Source: a virus
Virus record (IMG/VR): IMGVR_UViG_3300009418_000073
Location: 1 to 30,529 of that record
DNA length: 30,529 bases
Reading direction: 5' to 3' (one strand)
The stretch's first letter is position 1, and every line of letters starts with the position of its first letter. This document shows, in pieces, positions 14,735 through 21,237 of this stretch. Made by a program: the position numbers and the translations under genes. Below the pieces are notes generated by a model that worked only from the letters and a program-made list of their open reading frames with translations, was not told where the DNA came from and made no database searches.

Positions 14735-15036
14735 GTCGCTTCTCCTTCGGAGTCATCTGGTTTACCGTCCTCGAGAGGATTGTTTGCGAGCGAGTCAGCC
14801 AAGTAAACAACCGCTCTCGCTACTCTAGCGGACGCATACATAATCTGCTCGCCAATGTACTGCTCTCCCGGCGGCAACTCGGCCAGTCGGGCATGGCGAG
14901 ATTTATCGTTATTAAGTGGCTGTTCTTTCGTAGCCATCCGCAAATACGGATGAGGCTCGCTACCGTATTGGACGACACAGCTAGAAATCTGAGTCATTGC
15001 ATTTGCAAGTTGCTCTAAGTGTTTGTCGTTACTCAT
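14731..15036 (-). CDS. Small hypothetical protein (101 aa), early-gene run
   Basis: This unrecognised 101-residue protein is helical at both ends with a basic centre and an acidic tail (LEDGKPDDSEGEAT). AGGAGGAGAAGCGAT precedes its ATG, an exceptionally strong ribosome site, and both of its ends overlap neighbours by ATGA. Confidence 0.6.
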   Translation of the reverse strand: MSNDKHLEQLANAMTQISSCVVQYGSEPHPYLRMATKEQPLNNDKSRHARLAELPPGEQYIGEQIMYASARVARAVVYLADSLANNPLEDGKPDDSEGEAT

Positions 15037-15443
15037 ATCGCTTCTCCTCCTACTGCTTGGGCAACTGATCCGAGGTAAACAACGTCAGCCTTTGTCAACT
15101 TGGCCTTGTCCAGCTCGCCCCAGTCCAGACAAAAGGCTCCACACAGATACGGATTGTACCTGAATTGGAGCCAGTCGGAGTCTGGGTAGCCTTCGACTGG
15201 AGGGGATATAAATCCCTTGACGTAAGCGTGTACATTCTTCCGGCCCTCTTTCAGGACTCGCTTTCGTCCAGCTTCGCTTACCCTGAATACACAGTCTTTC
15301 AGGTACACCTCCCAGCAGTGGCCGATGACTAGGCCACTTTGCCTGACGCTGTACCTTGCCCTGGATACACCACCAAGGTTGCGGTAAACGTGGACTGGTT
15401 TGCTTTCGTCCAGCGTTCGTTCCCGGTACGGAATAATTTCCAT
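15033..15443 (-). CDS. Conserved-looking phage hypothetical protein with VYRNL and GRKRVL motifs (136 aa)
   Basis: The protein is 136 residues: VHVYRNLGG, then YSVRQSGLVIGHCWEVYLKDCVFRVSEAGRKRVLKEGRKNVHAYVKG, then a tyrosine-rich part. I associate this VYRNL...SVRQ...GLVIGH...GR(K/Q)RVL...KNVHA pattern with a widespread small family in phages and mobile elements whose function is not known. It is the promoter-proximal gene of the minus-strand run; GGAGAAAG precedes the ATG. Confidence 0.65.
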   Translation of the reverse strand: MEIIPYRERTLDESKPVHVYRNLGGVSRARYSVRQSGLVIGHCWEVYLKDCVFRVSEAGRKRVLKEGRKNVHAYVKGFISPPVEGYPDSDWLQFRYNPYLCGAFCLDWGELDKAKLTKADVVYLGSVAQAVGGEAI

Positions 15444-15589
15444 GCTCTTTCTCCAATTAAAAGAGGGGCGGGTGTTTGACTCAGAAGGCCGTCACCTTAA
15501 TCCGGTCGGCCTCACCGGACGCCCCCAGTGCGTTGGTTACTTTCTCATCTATCATCGTACAGTGGGGCAGGCGTTCGTCAATACCCTAC

Positions 15590-15608
15590 GCGCTGGTTCG
15601 CGCCGGTT
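15590..15608 (+). repeat. 19-bp element, copy 1
   Basis: The sequence is GCGCTGGTTCGCGCCGGTT. Near-identical copies are at 16729-16747 (one mismatch) and 18391-18409 (two mismatches), all in the same orientation and all between genes. Confidence 0.7.
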
Positions 15609-15623
15609 CTCGCCGGAAAAAGT

Positions 15624-15652
15624 CCGGTTTGACATCCGGTTTGACATCCGGT
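15624..15652 (+). repeat. 12-bp tandem repeat carrying two TTGACA boxes
   Basis: CCGGTTTGACAT occurs twice in a row (15624-15635, 15636-15647) and CCGGT begins a third unit. Each unit holds a consensus -35 hexamer (15629-15634, 15641-15646). No good -10 box is at the right distance for either, so this may be an operator or an alternative-polymerase site instead of a standard promoter. Confidence 0.6.
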
Positions 15653-15701
15653 CTACGTTTCTCGGGTGTTCTTGGCCGGTAAAAAGTCCGCTTTACTGGG
15701 C

Positions 15702-15730
15702 TTGCCGTAGCTGGTTCCAGTAGCTAGGAT
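15702..15730 (+). promoter_or_regulatory. Promoter candidate for the plus-strand GC-rich block
   Basis: TTGCCG (15702-15707), a 17-base spacer and TAGGAT (15725-15730) lie about 45 bases before the ATG at 15776. Both boxes match the sigma-70 consensus at four of six positions. Confidence 0.4.
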
Positions 15731-15775
15731 TACCGGCATAGCAGCAACCATCAGACAACCGATAAGGGTAGAGCA

Positions 15776-16039
15776 ATGACAACACCACCACAAAACTTGC
15801 AACGGGACTTCTTTAGAGCCGTATCGGCTAAGCGGTTGAACGGCCGCGCGATACTATCTTGCCGGGAATTGCATACCTTCAGGATCCGGGAAATTAGCGG
15901 CCGGGAAGGTGAGAGAGCGCACCGGCAGAAAATGGTTCCGGTTTATCGTCGACGATTGGAATTAGGATTAGACCTTTTTAACCCTTGTAGAATTGGAGAA
16001 ACGAATGAGCGTAACGAAAGCCGAGTGGTTACTGATTAG
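15776..16039 (+). CDS. Small basic hypothetical protein (87 aa)
   Basis: I do not recognise this 87-residue protein. It is rich in arginine (several RRR/RE pairs) and has no clear domain. A weak AAGGG precedes its ATG, with a promoter candidate further upstream. Its last 35 bases overlap the start of the next gene. In such GC-rich sequence, arginine-rich frames arise by chance, so it could be spurious. Confidence 0.45.
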   Translation: MTTPPQNLQRDFFRAVSAKRLNGRAILSCRELHTFRIREISGREGERAHRQKMVPVYRRRLELGLDLFNPCRIGETNERNESRVVTD

Positions 16040-16727
16040 GCGGCCGGTTCTGGGAACGTCTGGGAAGTTTGTAGAGAATTCTCGCCAACTGAGCTGGGCG
16101 CGTTCAGCGACTGAGGATTGTGACAAAAGTTGCGTCATGCTCCGAAACGGGTGCTATAACGATCGGATCCAGCAGTTTCGCCAGAACGTGGCCGACAAGT
16201 TAAAACGGCATGAGAGCATCCCACCCGAAAATCTGTGCCAGTTGGCAGCCTACGAGATGAGCTTGTTTGCCGTTGCCTCGCTGGTTTGGTTTCGGTTCTG
16301 TGTTTTTGGCCCCGCGCCGGATCCGGATAAGGTGAGGAACAACGATCGATTCAAGCGCGCGTTGCGTGCGTTGGTCCAAGAGGTTAACCGGGTGACCGGC
16401 CAGGGCGCTATACATTTCCCGGTAGAATCACCCGGCAAGCGGGAATTCTACGGTGATATCCTTGCCGGCCTTGGCGTTGTTGTGCGTGAAACCTTGCAGC
16501 GATCGCGCCAGTTAAACGACATAAAACACCCGAGCGCAATTGTGATCGGCCGCAATACGGCCAAGGCCGATAGGCCCCGGCATTGTGAAAGGGTGGCCGC
16601 AACCGTTCGCGCGTCAGGCCAGTCGGCTGTTGTTTGCCCGGCCGTTATCCGGGAGAGCAAGTGCGGCCAGTGCCGCGCTTGCGCTAGTCCACTCGTGGAC
16701 CTTGTGATCTTCCCGTTTCATGCTTAG
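16005..16727 (+). CDS. Cysteine-rich gp88-like phage protein of unknown function
   Basis: The protein is 240 residues. Near the N terminus GTSGKFVENSRQLSW leads into EDC39DKSC43VMLRNGC50Y. The middle has FRFCVFG and a long helix. The end reads C211PAVIRESKC220GQC223RAC226, then LVIFPFHA with His239. A CPxxC/GCY-like set near the start and a C-x8-C-x2-C-x2-C set near the end followed by I-x-F-x-x-H is the signature I associate with gp88-like and related phage proteins, thought to bind a metal or iron-sulfur cluster; no activity is established. ATG at 16005 was chosen for its GGAGAA ribosome site; a TTG at 15993 is in frame. A 19-bp element copy follows the stop by two bases. Confidence 0.6.
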   Translation: MSVTKAEWLLIRRPVLGTSGKFVENSRQLSWARSATEDCDKSCVMLRNGCYNDRIQQFRQNVADKLKRHESIPPENLCQLAAYEMSLFAVASLVWFRFCVFGPAPDPDKVRNNDRFKRALRALVQEVNRVTGQGAIHFPVESPGKREFYGDILAGLGVVVRETLQRSRQLNDIKHPSAIVIGRNTAKADRPRHCERVAATVRASGQSAVVCPAVIRESKCGQCRACASPLVDLVIFPFHA

Positions 16728-16938
16728 CGCGCTGGTTCGCGCTGGTTTACCCCGGTTACAGGGCTTCCCTAGGTCGCTTTTTCGCTGATCTGGTCCCGGT
16801 ACCCCGGGTGCCGGGATATCCGGCCAACCCGAAAAATAGGCTCAAGTGGGATTGCCGGTACAACCGATAAAATGCTAAGGTACTAGTGATCGGGGGATTC
16901 CCTCCCGACGCAACAACCCTTTTTAGGAGGCCAAGAAA
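16728..16938 (+). promoter_or_regulatory. Intergenic control region with 19-bp element copy 2 and leader motif
   Basis: This 211-base gap has the second 19-bp element (16729-16747), an imperfect CCCGGTACCC/GGGTGCCGGG inverted repeat around 16795-16815, and TTGCCG (16852-16857) followed 18 bases later by an extended -10-like TGCTAAGGT. ACAACCGATAA at 16860-16870 matches exactly the motif at 15755-15765, so the two gaps share leader sequence. Confidence 0.5.
16729..16747 (+). repeat. 19-bp element, copy 2
   Basis: GCGCTGGTTCGCGCTGGTT, one mismatch from copy 1, begins two bases after the stop codon at 16727. Confidence 0.7.
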
Positions 16939-17220
16939 ATGGCTGACAGTAGAATGAGAGTGACCCAAGTAGTGAAGATGGGGCCGTTGTCCCTGTGTTG
17001 GATTAGTTTCGATTGTATCGAAATTACCGACGTGGGCGGCGATCGGGTAACAATCCCGAAAACACCAGAGGCCCTGCGACGGCTCCACAAGGAGACGGGC
17101 GAATGCATCGAGCAGATCGAACGGGATGAAGAGAAAAAGGTTCTGGCCCGTAAAGAGGTGCGGGAAGCAACCGCAAAACAGGAGGCCGCAATCCTGAAGG
17201 ATTACGCCGATAGTGAATAG
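16939..17220 (+). CDS. Small charged protein with helical C terminus (93 aa)
   Basis: This protein was not recognised. A short beta-rich N-terminal part (VTQVVKMGPLSLCWISFDCIEITDVGGDRVTI) is followed by a long, highly charged helix (residues 45-93, EKKVLARKEVREATAKQEAA) likely to form a coiled coil. AGGAGG precedes the ATG nine bases away. A perfect terminator starts eight bases after the stop, so the gene ends its transcript, or at least most of it. Confidence 0.65.
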   Translation: MADSRMRVTQVVKMGPLSLCWISFDCIEITDVGGDRVTIPKTPEALRRLHKETGECIEQIERDEEKKVLARKEVREATAKQEAAILKDYADSE

Positions 17221-17228
17221 CTTTCTAC

Positions 17229-17260
17229 CCCCGGCCGCAGTGTAGCGGCCGGGGTTTTTT
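17229..17260 (+). terminator. Rho-independent terminator
   Basis: CCCCGGCCGC (17229-17238) and GCGGCCGGGG (17245-17254) form a perfect 10-bp stem with a 6-base loop, followed by six T's. It is 31 bases before the start of the DUF932-like gene, leaving no room for an ordinary promoter in between. Confidence 0.9.
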
Positions 17261-17291
17261 GTGCCTTGTTTTTGAATTGGAGAACTGAGTT

Positions 17292-18386
17292 ATGACGAAC
17301 GAAAGAAACGACCGATCGCAATACCGACGACAATCCGGCCAGGATCAATGCGAAAACATTAGTGTTGTCTCCGAGGATTGGACAATTGGCGATCGGATCA
17401 ACGCAGCTTTCCCGTTTGACGTTGAGCCCCGGCCGTTGTTGACCCGCAACCCGTCCCTGGCTCCAGTTGTTGTTGATGGGGTGTTACGTAGTGGCATCAT
17501 GTCTAAAACCGGGTTGTATGGTTTATTCCGTACCGACAACCATGAAATGGTCAGCCGTAGCAGTGTTACAGCGGCTTATCATGTCCATACCAAGGACGAT
17601 GTTATTGCCTTGGTTGAGGCTGCTGGATCCACTTTTAACAAGGACCAGTTTGACATTCTGTGTGATTTTCACAACGGACATCGGGTTGTCATTCAACCCG
17701 GCATTGAGTATCGAAAGTCTATCTTTGGCACGGAAGATAATGTCTTTCCCCGGATCGTGATCGATGCGGGATATGACGGCCGTTCCTTCAAAGCCTTAAT
17801 GGGATATTGGAGAGACCTCTGCCGTAATATGGCGATGATCGGTTCGGTTGATTCGTGTTGCGTTAAGATTCGACACCTCAAGAGCCTACAGCCCCGCATG
17901 GATGAGCTAATCGGATCCATGCAAAATCTGTGGCAAGGGTGGGGTAATCTTACGGCCAGTCTCCAGCAAATGGAGAGAAACACGGTCCAGCTTGCTGACT
18001 TTCTACGCAAGGTCTACGGGTGGCAGCCAGGAGAGGAAGGTCCTAGCCGGACTAGCTACAACAACCGGCATGATTTGGTTGTCAAGACAATCAGGCAGGA
18101 GGCCCGGCTGGCTGGACGTCCAGAGGTGCCAGTGGTTCCGGTGGTAGCCTGCAATCAGGAACGCTGGCATTCTGCCGGATCCGGTGGTAGCGTCGAGGTG
18201 ACCGGTTATCAAGCCTTCCAAGGTGTCCAAGGATACGCCCAACACCATTCGCATCGGCAAGGGATGAGTGGAGTTGAAGGCACGGCCTTGGACATCAGAA
18301 GGGCAGTCCTGGCCTTTGGCAGTAAGCACGTAGCGAAGGCCGAACGATTGGCATTAGGTATGCCGGTCAACATCTTCAACAACTAG
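17292..18386 (+). CDS. DUF932-like phage/plasmid protein
   Basis: The protein is 364 residues. After a disordered, Arg/Gln-rich first 25 residues, residues about 45-240 resemble the DUF932 'phage/plasmid-like' family: PVVVDGVLRSGIMSKTGLYGLFRTDNHEMVS, HVHTKDDVIALVEAAGSTF, then VIDAGYDGRSFKALMGYWRDLCRNMAMI, which corresponds to the usual 'DGS...RVVC.N' block. A helical section follows (residues 200-245), then a Pro/Val/Gly/Gln-rich tail. DUF932 proteins are common on phages and plasmids; their molecular function is not established. GGAGAACTGAGTT precedes the ATG. It lies between two strong terminators, and the codon use is GC- and CGG-rich like its neighbours. Confidence 0.6.
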   Translation: MTNERNDRSQYRRQSGQDQCENISVVSEDWTIGDRINAAFPFDVEPRPLLTRNPSLAPVVVDGVLRSGIMSKTGLYGLFRTDNHEMVSRSSVTAAYHVHTKDDVIALVEAAGSTFNKDQFDILCDFHNGHRVVIQPGIEYRKSIFGTEDNVFPRIVIDAGYDGRSFKALMGYWRDLCRNMAMIGSVDSCCVKIRHLKSLQPRMDELIGSMQNLWQGWGNLTASLQQMERNTVQLADFLRKVYGWQPGEEGPSRTSYNNRHDLVVKTIRQEARLAGRPEVPVVPVVACNQERWHSAGSGGSVEVTGYQAFQGVQGYAQHHSHRQGMSGVEGTALDIRRAVLAFGSKHVAKAERLALGMPVNIFNN

Positions 18387-18390
18387 GCAA

Positions 18391-18409
18391 GCGATGGTTC
18401 GCGCCTGTT
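18391..18409 (+). repeat. 19-bp element, copy 3
   Basis: GCGATGGTTCGCGCCTGTT has 17 of 19 bases in common with copy 1 at 15590. It starts four bases after the DUF932-like stop codon and immediately precedes the terminator. Confidence 0.6.
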
Positions 18410-18415
18410 TCCCTG

Positions 18416-18446
18416 CCCCGGTGGCCTTCGGCCGCCGGGGTTTTTT
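18416..18446 (+). terminator. Rho-independent terminator after DUF932-like gene
   Basis: CCCCGGTGGCC (18416-18426) pairs with GGCCGCCGGGG (18430-18440), with one T-G wobble and a TTC loop, followed by six T's. Confidence 0.9.
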
Positions 18447-18822
18447 CGTTGGCATTGGGATCGGCCTGGGGGGCAGCTGCGGCACCGGCCTATCTGGATC
18501 GCGTCGGCCGGGACCACCAGCAGGTCCCCGGATCCGATACCCGGTTGGTGCCGTTGTGCTGGCCATCGCGTTGAGAGTCGAGAGAGAACGGCCGTATCAT
18601 TGGCCCGCTGGCCACCATGGCCATAGCGGGCTTGTCAGCCTGCCTGATCAGGCTGTTAGGGGGTGGGTGGGGTAGTCCAAAGGGCCAAGGCCTTGGCCTA
18701 CGGCCACCAGCCACCCGGCACACGCCCGCGCGCGTGGGTTTGGCTCATGGGGTGGCACCATACAGGGCTGAAAGCCCTGTATGGCCACAGGAAATACTGA
18801 TCGACCGAAGGGAGATTCAGTA
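18447..18822. other. Highly structured 376-bp non-coding region
   Basis: No gene was found. The stretch is GC-rich and dense in inverted repeats: GGGACC/GGTCCC near 18508-18531; CCCGCTGGCC with GGCC-at-AGCGGG (18604-18630); CAGCCTG/CAGGCTG (18636-18655); the 16-bp palindrome GGCCAAGGCCTTGGCC (18683-18698); and a 12-bp perfect stem plus a 4-bp extension at 18752-18788. None but the first terminator upstream has a T-run. An AT-rich tract follows at 18894-18916. An origin of replication, a packaging signal or a structured RNA are all possible. Confidence 0.55.
18752..18788. repeat. Very strong hairpin
   Basis: CCATACAGGGCT (18758-18769) pairs perfectly with AGCCCTGTATGG (18773-18784) across a GAA loop, and GTGG (18752-18755) with CCAC (18785-18788) extends it past a 2-base bulge. 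No T-run follows, so it is not a standard terminator. Confidence 0.8.
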
Positions 18823-18963
18823 ATGTGGAAAGTGAACCGCACCGGTGGGTGTTGCGCCAGTAACCGTATTAGATACCTCCGTACTCCCGCGAGAAAAAAA
18901 TATAATAATATATCTCAGGACGTACCTCAGCCCCCAGGTGACCCTGAGACGAGATCCCCCTAG
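18823..18963 (+). CDS. Possible small basic ORF (46 aa)
   Basis: The ORF reads MWKVNRTGGCCASNRIRYLRT and onward with a Pro-rich end. AAGGGAGA lies eight bases before the ATG. The codons run through the AT-rich tract at 18894-18916 (lysine/asparagine/isoleucine run). There is no homology I recognise. A ribosome site and start are all that support it; it may be chance. Confidence 0.3.
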   Translation: MWKVNRTGGCCASNRIRYLRTPARKKYNNISQDVPQPPGDPETRSP

Positions 18964-19083
18964 TTATGGTGTATTTGGGTTGGCTTGAATCCAGAGTCCT
19001 TAGAGGGGCTCTGAGGGCCTCTGAGAGGTCACTCACACACATTGGGGTGGATGATGGAGGATTGTTGGCTTATATTCGGATTT
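18964..19083. other. 120-bp gap before the structural module
   Basis: It holds a run of short direct repeats (GGGGCTCTGAGGGCCTCTGAGAGG at about 19005-19028, carrying two CTCTGAG units). No clear promoter boxes were found; this is nevertheless the likely place for the control of the structural genes. Confidence 0.3.
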
Positions 19084-19308
19084 ATGGACACACCAGATAA
19101 GAAACCTGAGCAGAAGCGCACGAAGATTGAGGTACACAGTGCCTGGATGTTTGATTGCGACGGCTGTGGAAGAGAGAACTTCATCCGTGGCGTGAGGAGG
19201 GAAACTGTAGAAAATGGGGGGGATCGGGTGGATCTATATGTTTTGTATCCCCGTGAGGTCTCTTGTAAGTTTTGTACAAAGAAGTTTGAAACGGAGTTGT
19301 CGTCATGA
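19084..19308 (+). CDS. Zinc-ribbon small phage protein (74 aa)
   Basis: After a lysine-rich start, VHSAWMFDCDGCGRENFIRG and VSCKFCTKKFETELSS supply two CxxC knuckles about 35 residues apart, a classic zinc ribbon. Such proteins are common in phages and usually bind nucleic acid or partner proteins. ATG at 19084 has a weak ribosome site (CGGA). In-frame ATGs at 19051/19054 would add about ten residues (MMEDCWLIFGF) and cannot be excluded. The stop overlaps the next start as ATGA. Confidence 0.65.
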   Translation: MDTPDKKPEQKRTKIEVHSAWMFDCDGCGRENFIRGVRRETVENGGDRVDLYVLYPREVSCKFCTKKFETELSS

Positions 19309-19421
19309 AGCGATTGGCGTTATTTGGTGTTTTCTTAGTAACATTACTCTTTATAGTTTACTTGACGCTTCAGACCATTGTGACATCGTTTCTCTTATAT
19401 AGGTTGCTTGCTTTGCTATGA
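19305..19421 (+). CDS. 38-residue single-pass membrane protein
   Basis: The ORF reads MKRLALFGVFLVTLLFIVYL and onward: a positively charged start and then one continuous hydrophobic helix. Both ends are ATGA overlaps (with the zinc-ribbon gene upstream and the gene at 19418 downstream). That double coupling, plus its clean membrane-helix composition, is good support for a real gene despite its size. Role unknown; small membrane proteins in phages include holins and superinfection-exclusion proteins. Confidence 0.6.
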   Translation: MKRLALFGVFLVTLLFIVYLTLQTIVTSFLLYRLLALL

Positions 19422-19675
19422 CAGTAGATTTTAGTAGTATGCCTGATGACACTATGACAGCGGATGGATTTGATCAGGCGATAATTGGAGTAGATTCTAA
19501 AGGTGAGCAGCCTGTTGTTAAGTATGATTACAATAAGTGTGTTGCTATCCTTGTAAAGGATAACAACATGTCCCACGAGTCTGCCATGGAGTGGATGGAC
19601 TTTAATGTGGTTGGTGCTAATGTGGGGCCGGGAACTCCTGTGTTCTGCTATCCTGACTGCGAGGAAGACGGATGA
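19418..19675 (+). CDS. Small phage hypothetical protein (85 aa)
   Basis: An 85-residue protein: GFDQAIIGVDSKGEQPVVKYDYNKCVAILVKDNNMSHESAMEWMDFNVVGANVGPGTPVF. I associate this pattern (YDY.KC..IL...MS...A.E...NV.GA.VG..TP.F) with a common uncharacterised phage family. Function unknown. It is joined to both neighbours by ATGA overlaps. Confidence 0.7.
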   Translation: MTVDFSSMPDDTMTADGFDQAIIGVDSKGEQPVVKYDYNKCVAILVKDNNMSHESAMEWMDFNVVGANVGPGTPVFCYPDCEEDG

Positions 19676-20259
19676 CCCAGTATGCACGTCCTACTGGGAC
19701 AACAAGCGACGGTAACTGGACGAACAACCATACCACCGTTGACAACACGAATGACCCAACTGGGACAGGTGCTGATGGCGACTTTGTTATTGGTGATGGG
19801 TCGACAGGGAGCGAGATCCAGTTGGACTTGGCACTTGGCAATACGATTACTGATCCCAGCACGGGGGCGGATCATAAATTATACTTCCGGTTCAAGGTAA
19901 GTGATGCCACAGATGGGTCGGGTGCGCAGAGTTCCGGTTCATCGACCCTGACGGTTAAGCTGATGGAAGGCGGTAGCACACGGGTGACCAGGACGATTAA
20001 CACCAGTACAACCCCAGCACTCGGTGATTCGTTCACCTACAACTCGGCCACCTCCGGTGCCACGGGTTTCAACTTGACGGCAGGTGAAGCCAACTCGATT
20101 AGTTCGTATGACGACGTATTCATTCGCATCCTCTACGAGGATTCGGAGGCAACAGATTACATATTTATTTCCCAGGTCGTGCTGGAGGCTCCTGACGCTT
20201 CTGCCGGGACTCCAATAGGTCCGATATCGATGAATACTTACCGACAATTAAGAAATTAG
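19672..20259 (+). CDS. Beta-rich probable virion protein (195 aa)
   Basis: The protein is 195 residues and very rich in Thr, Ser, Gly and Asp with alternating hydrophobic positions (STLTVKLMEGGSTRVTRTI; YDDVFIRILYEDSEATDYIFISQVVLEA), typical of a beta-sandwich phage surface or decoration protein. No family is recognised. It lies just before the basic small gene and the head module. ATGA links it to the preceding gene. Confidence 0.55.
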   Translation: MTQYARPTGTTSDGNWTNNHTTVDNTNDPTGTGADGDFVIGDGSTGSEIQLDLALGNTITDPSTGADHKLYFRFKVSDATDGSGAQSSGSSTLTVKLMEGGSTRVTRTINTSTTPALGDSFTYNSATSGATGFNLTAGEANSISSYDDVFIRILYEDSEATDYIFISQVVLEAPDASAGTPIGPISMNTYRQLRN

Positions 20260-20268
20260 GAGATTACG

Positions 20269-20412
20269 ATGCCAAAGGTAGGAAAGAAACAGTTCTCATA
20301 TTCGAAGGCTGGTAAGAAGAAGGCCAAGGCCCACGCCAAGAAGACTGGTAAAAAGGTTATATCGAAGAAACCTTCTGGTCAGCTGAGGTCTCTTTCACAG
20401 AGGGCGTACTAA
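20269..20412 (+). CDS. Lysine-rich small phage protein (47 aa)
   Basis: MPKVGKKQFSYSKAGKKKAK and onward: about a third of the residues are Lys or Arg. It is preceded by AGGAGATTACG at a good distance. Short Lys-rich proteins of the form 'MPKVGK-x-x-F-x-Y' are frequent near phage structural genes and may bind DNA inside the capsid; that role is inferred. The next gene starts at the base following its stop. Confidence 0.75.
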   Translation: MPKVGKKQFSYSKAGKKKAKAHAKKTGKKVISKKPSGQLRSLSQRAY

Positions 20413-21237
20413 ATGTTTATCAAGCAGTCCACTGCTTACACGTTCAGGTTAGGGCCATTTCTGGACGAGACTGATGGTAAGACGGCTGAGACAGGCCTGA
20501 CCATTAGTCAGGCTGATGTTCGTCTGTCCAAGGCTGGCGGTAACTTTGCCCAGAAGAATGAGAGTTCTTCCTCATCGCATGATGAGATTGGGTTCTATAT
20601 CTGTGTGCTGGATGCAACGGACACCAATACTTGTGGTGAACTGCTGGTGGCAGTTCACGAGTCAGGAGCATTGCCGGTATTCGTGACTTTCCAGGTTGTG
20701 GAAGAGGCCATCTATGCGTCTCTCTTTGCAGCCAGTGCGGATCTCATTACCAAGGTAGATGCGATTGATACGGTTGTGGATGCGATCCTGGTAGATACCG
20801 GGACCACGCTCGATGGCAAGCTCGATACGATTGACAACTTCCTGGATACGGAAGTCGCCGCCATCCTGGCTGACACTAATGAACTTCAGGGAGACTGGGT
20901 CAATGGTGGTCGGCTGGATCTGCTTATTGATTCGATCATCTCCAAGGTGGATGTGGTTGACGGCATTGTGGATTCGATACTCGTGGACACCGCAGAGATT
21001 GGTTCGGCAGGAGCAGGGTTAACCGCTGTGTGGACGACAGGGATTACCGAGTCTTATGCTGCCGATGGGTCGGCAGCAACGCCTGCCCAGTTGATGTATA
21101 TGATCTGGTGTGCTGTGCATGAGTTTAGCATCAGTAGTACCACGATTACCGGGAAGAAACTGGATGGTAGCACCACTGCCATGACATGGACGATCAACAG
21201 TGCGAGTGAACCGACTAGTAGAACAAGGGCGAGTTGA
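20413..21237 (+). CDS. Repeat-containing phage structural protein (274 aa)
   Basis: After a beta-rich region (residues 1-95: YTFRLGPFLDETDGKTAETGL; FYICVLDATDTNTCGELLVAVH), residues about 105-200 hold imperfect repeats of the form 'VD-x-I-D-x-V-V-D-x-I-L-V-D-T' (IDTVVDAILVDT; LDTIDNFLDTEVAAILADT; VDVVDGIVDSILVDT). This recalls helical segments in phage virion proteins. The C-terminal part ends in a Thr/Ser-rich beta section (KKLDGSTTAMTWTINSASEPTSRTRAS). It is probably a virion component, such as a tail- or decoration-type protein; no known family is named. The stop overlaps the following start (TGATG). Confidence 0.55.
   Translation: MFIKQSTAYTFRLGPFLDETDGKTAETGLTISQADVRLSKAGGNFAQKNESSSSSHDEIGFYICVLDATDTNTCGELLVAVHESGALPVFVTFQVVEEAIYASLFAASADLITKVDAIDTVVDAILVDTGTTLDGKLDTIDNFLDTEVAAILADTNELQGDWVNGGRLDLLIDSIISKVDVVDGIVDSILVDTAEIGSAGAGLTAVWTTGITESYAADGSAATPAQLMYMIWCAVHEFSISSTTITGKKLDGSTTAMTWTINSASEPTSRTRAS

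Larger units (their letters stand above)
15444..15775. other. 332-bp divergent regulatory gap
   Basis: No gene was found between the divergent minus run (ending at 15443) and the plus-strand gene at 15776. It contains one copy of the 19-bp element (15590-15608), a tandem repeat carrying two perfect TTGACA boxes (15624-15652), a pair of similar GCCGG-AAAAAGTCCG stretches near 15612 and 15675, a promoter candidate at 15702-15730 and an ACAACCGATAA motif at 15755-15765. It is the likely control region for both directions. Confidence 0.55.

Noticed and set aside
15624-15652. Possible CRISPR-like repeat
   Set aside because: The 12-bp units are directly adjacent with no spacers and only about two and a half copies.
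18447-18822. Protein-coding frames on both strands in the structured gap
   Set aside because: The frames are open because of GC bias, rich in Arg/Pro/Gly, have no ribosome sites and run through strong hairpins.
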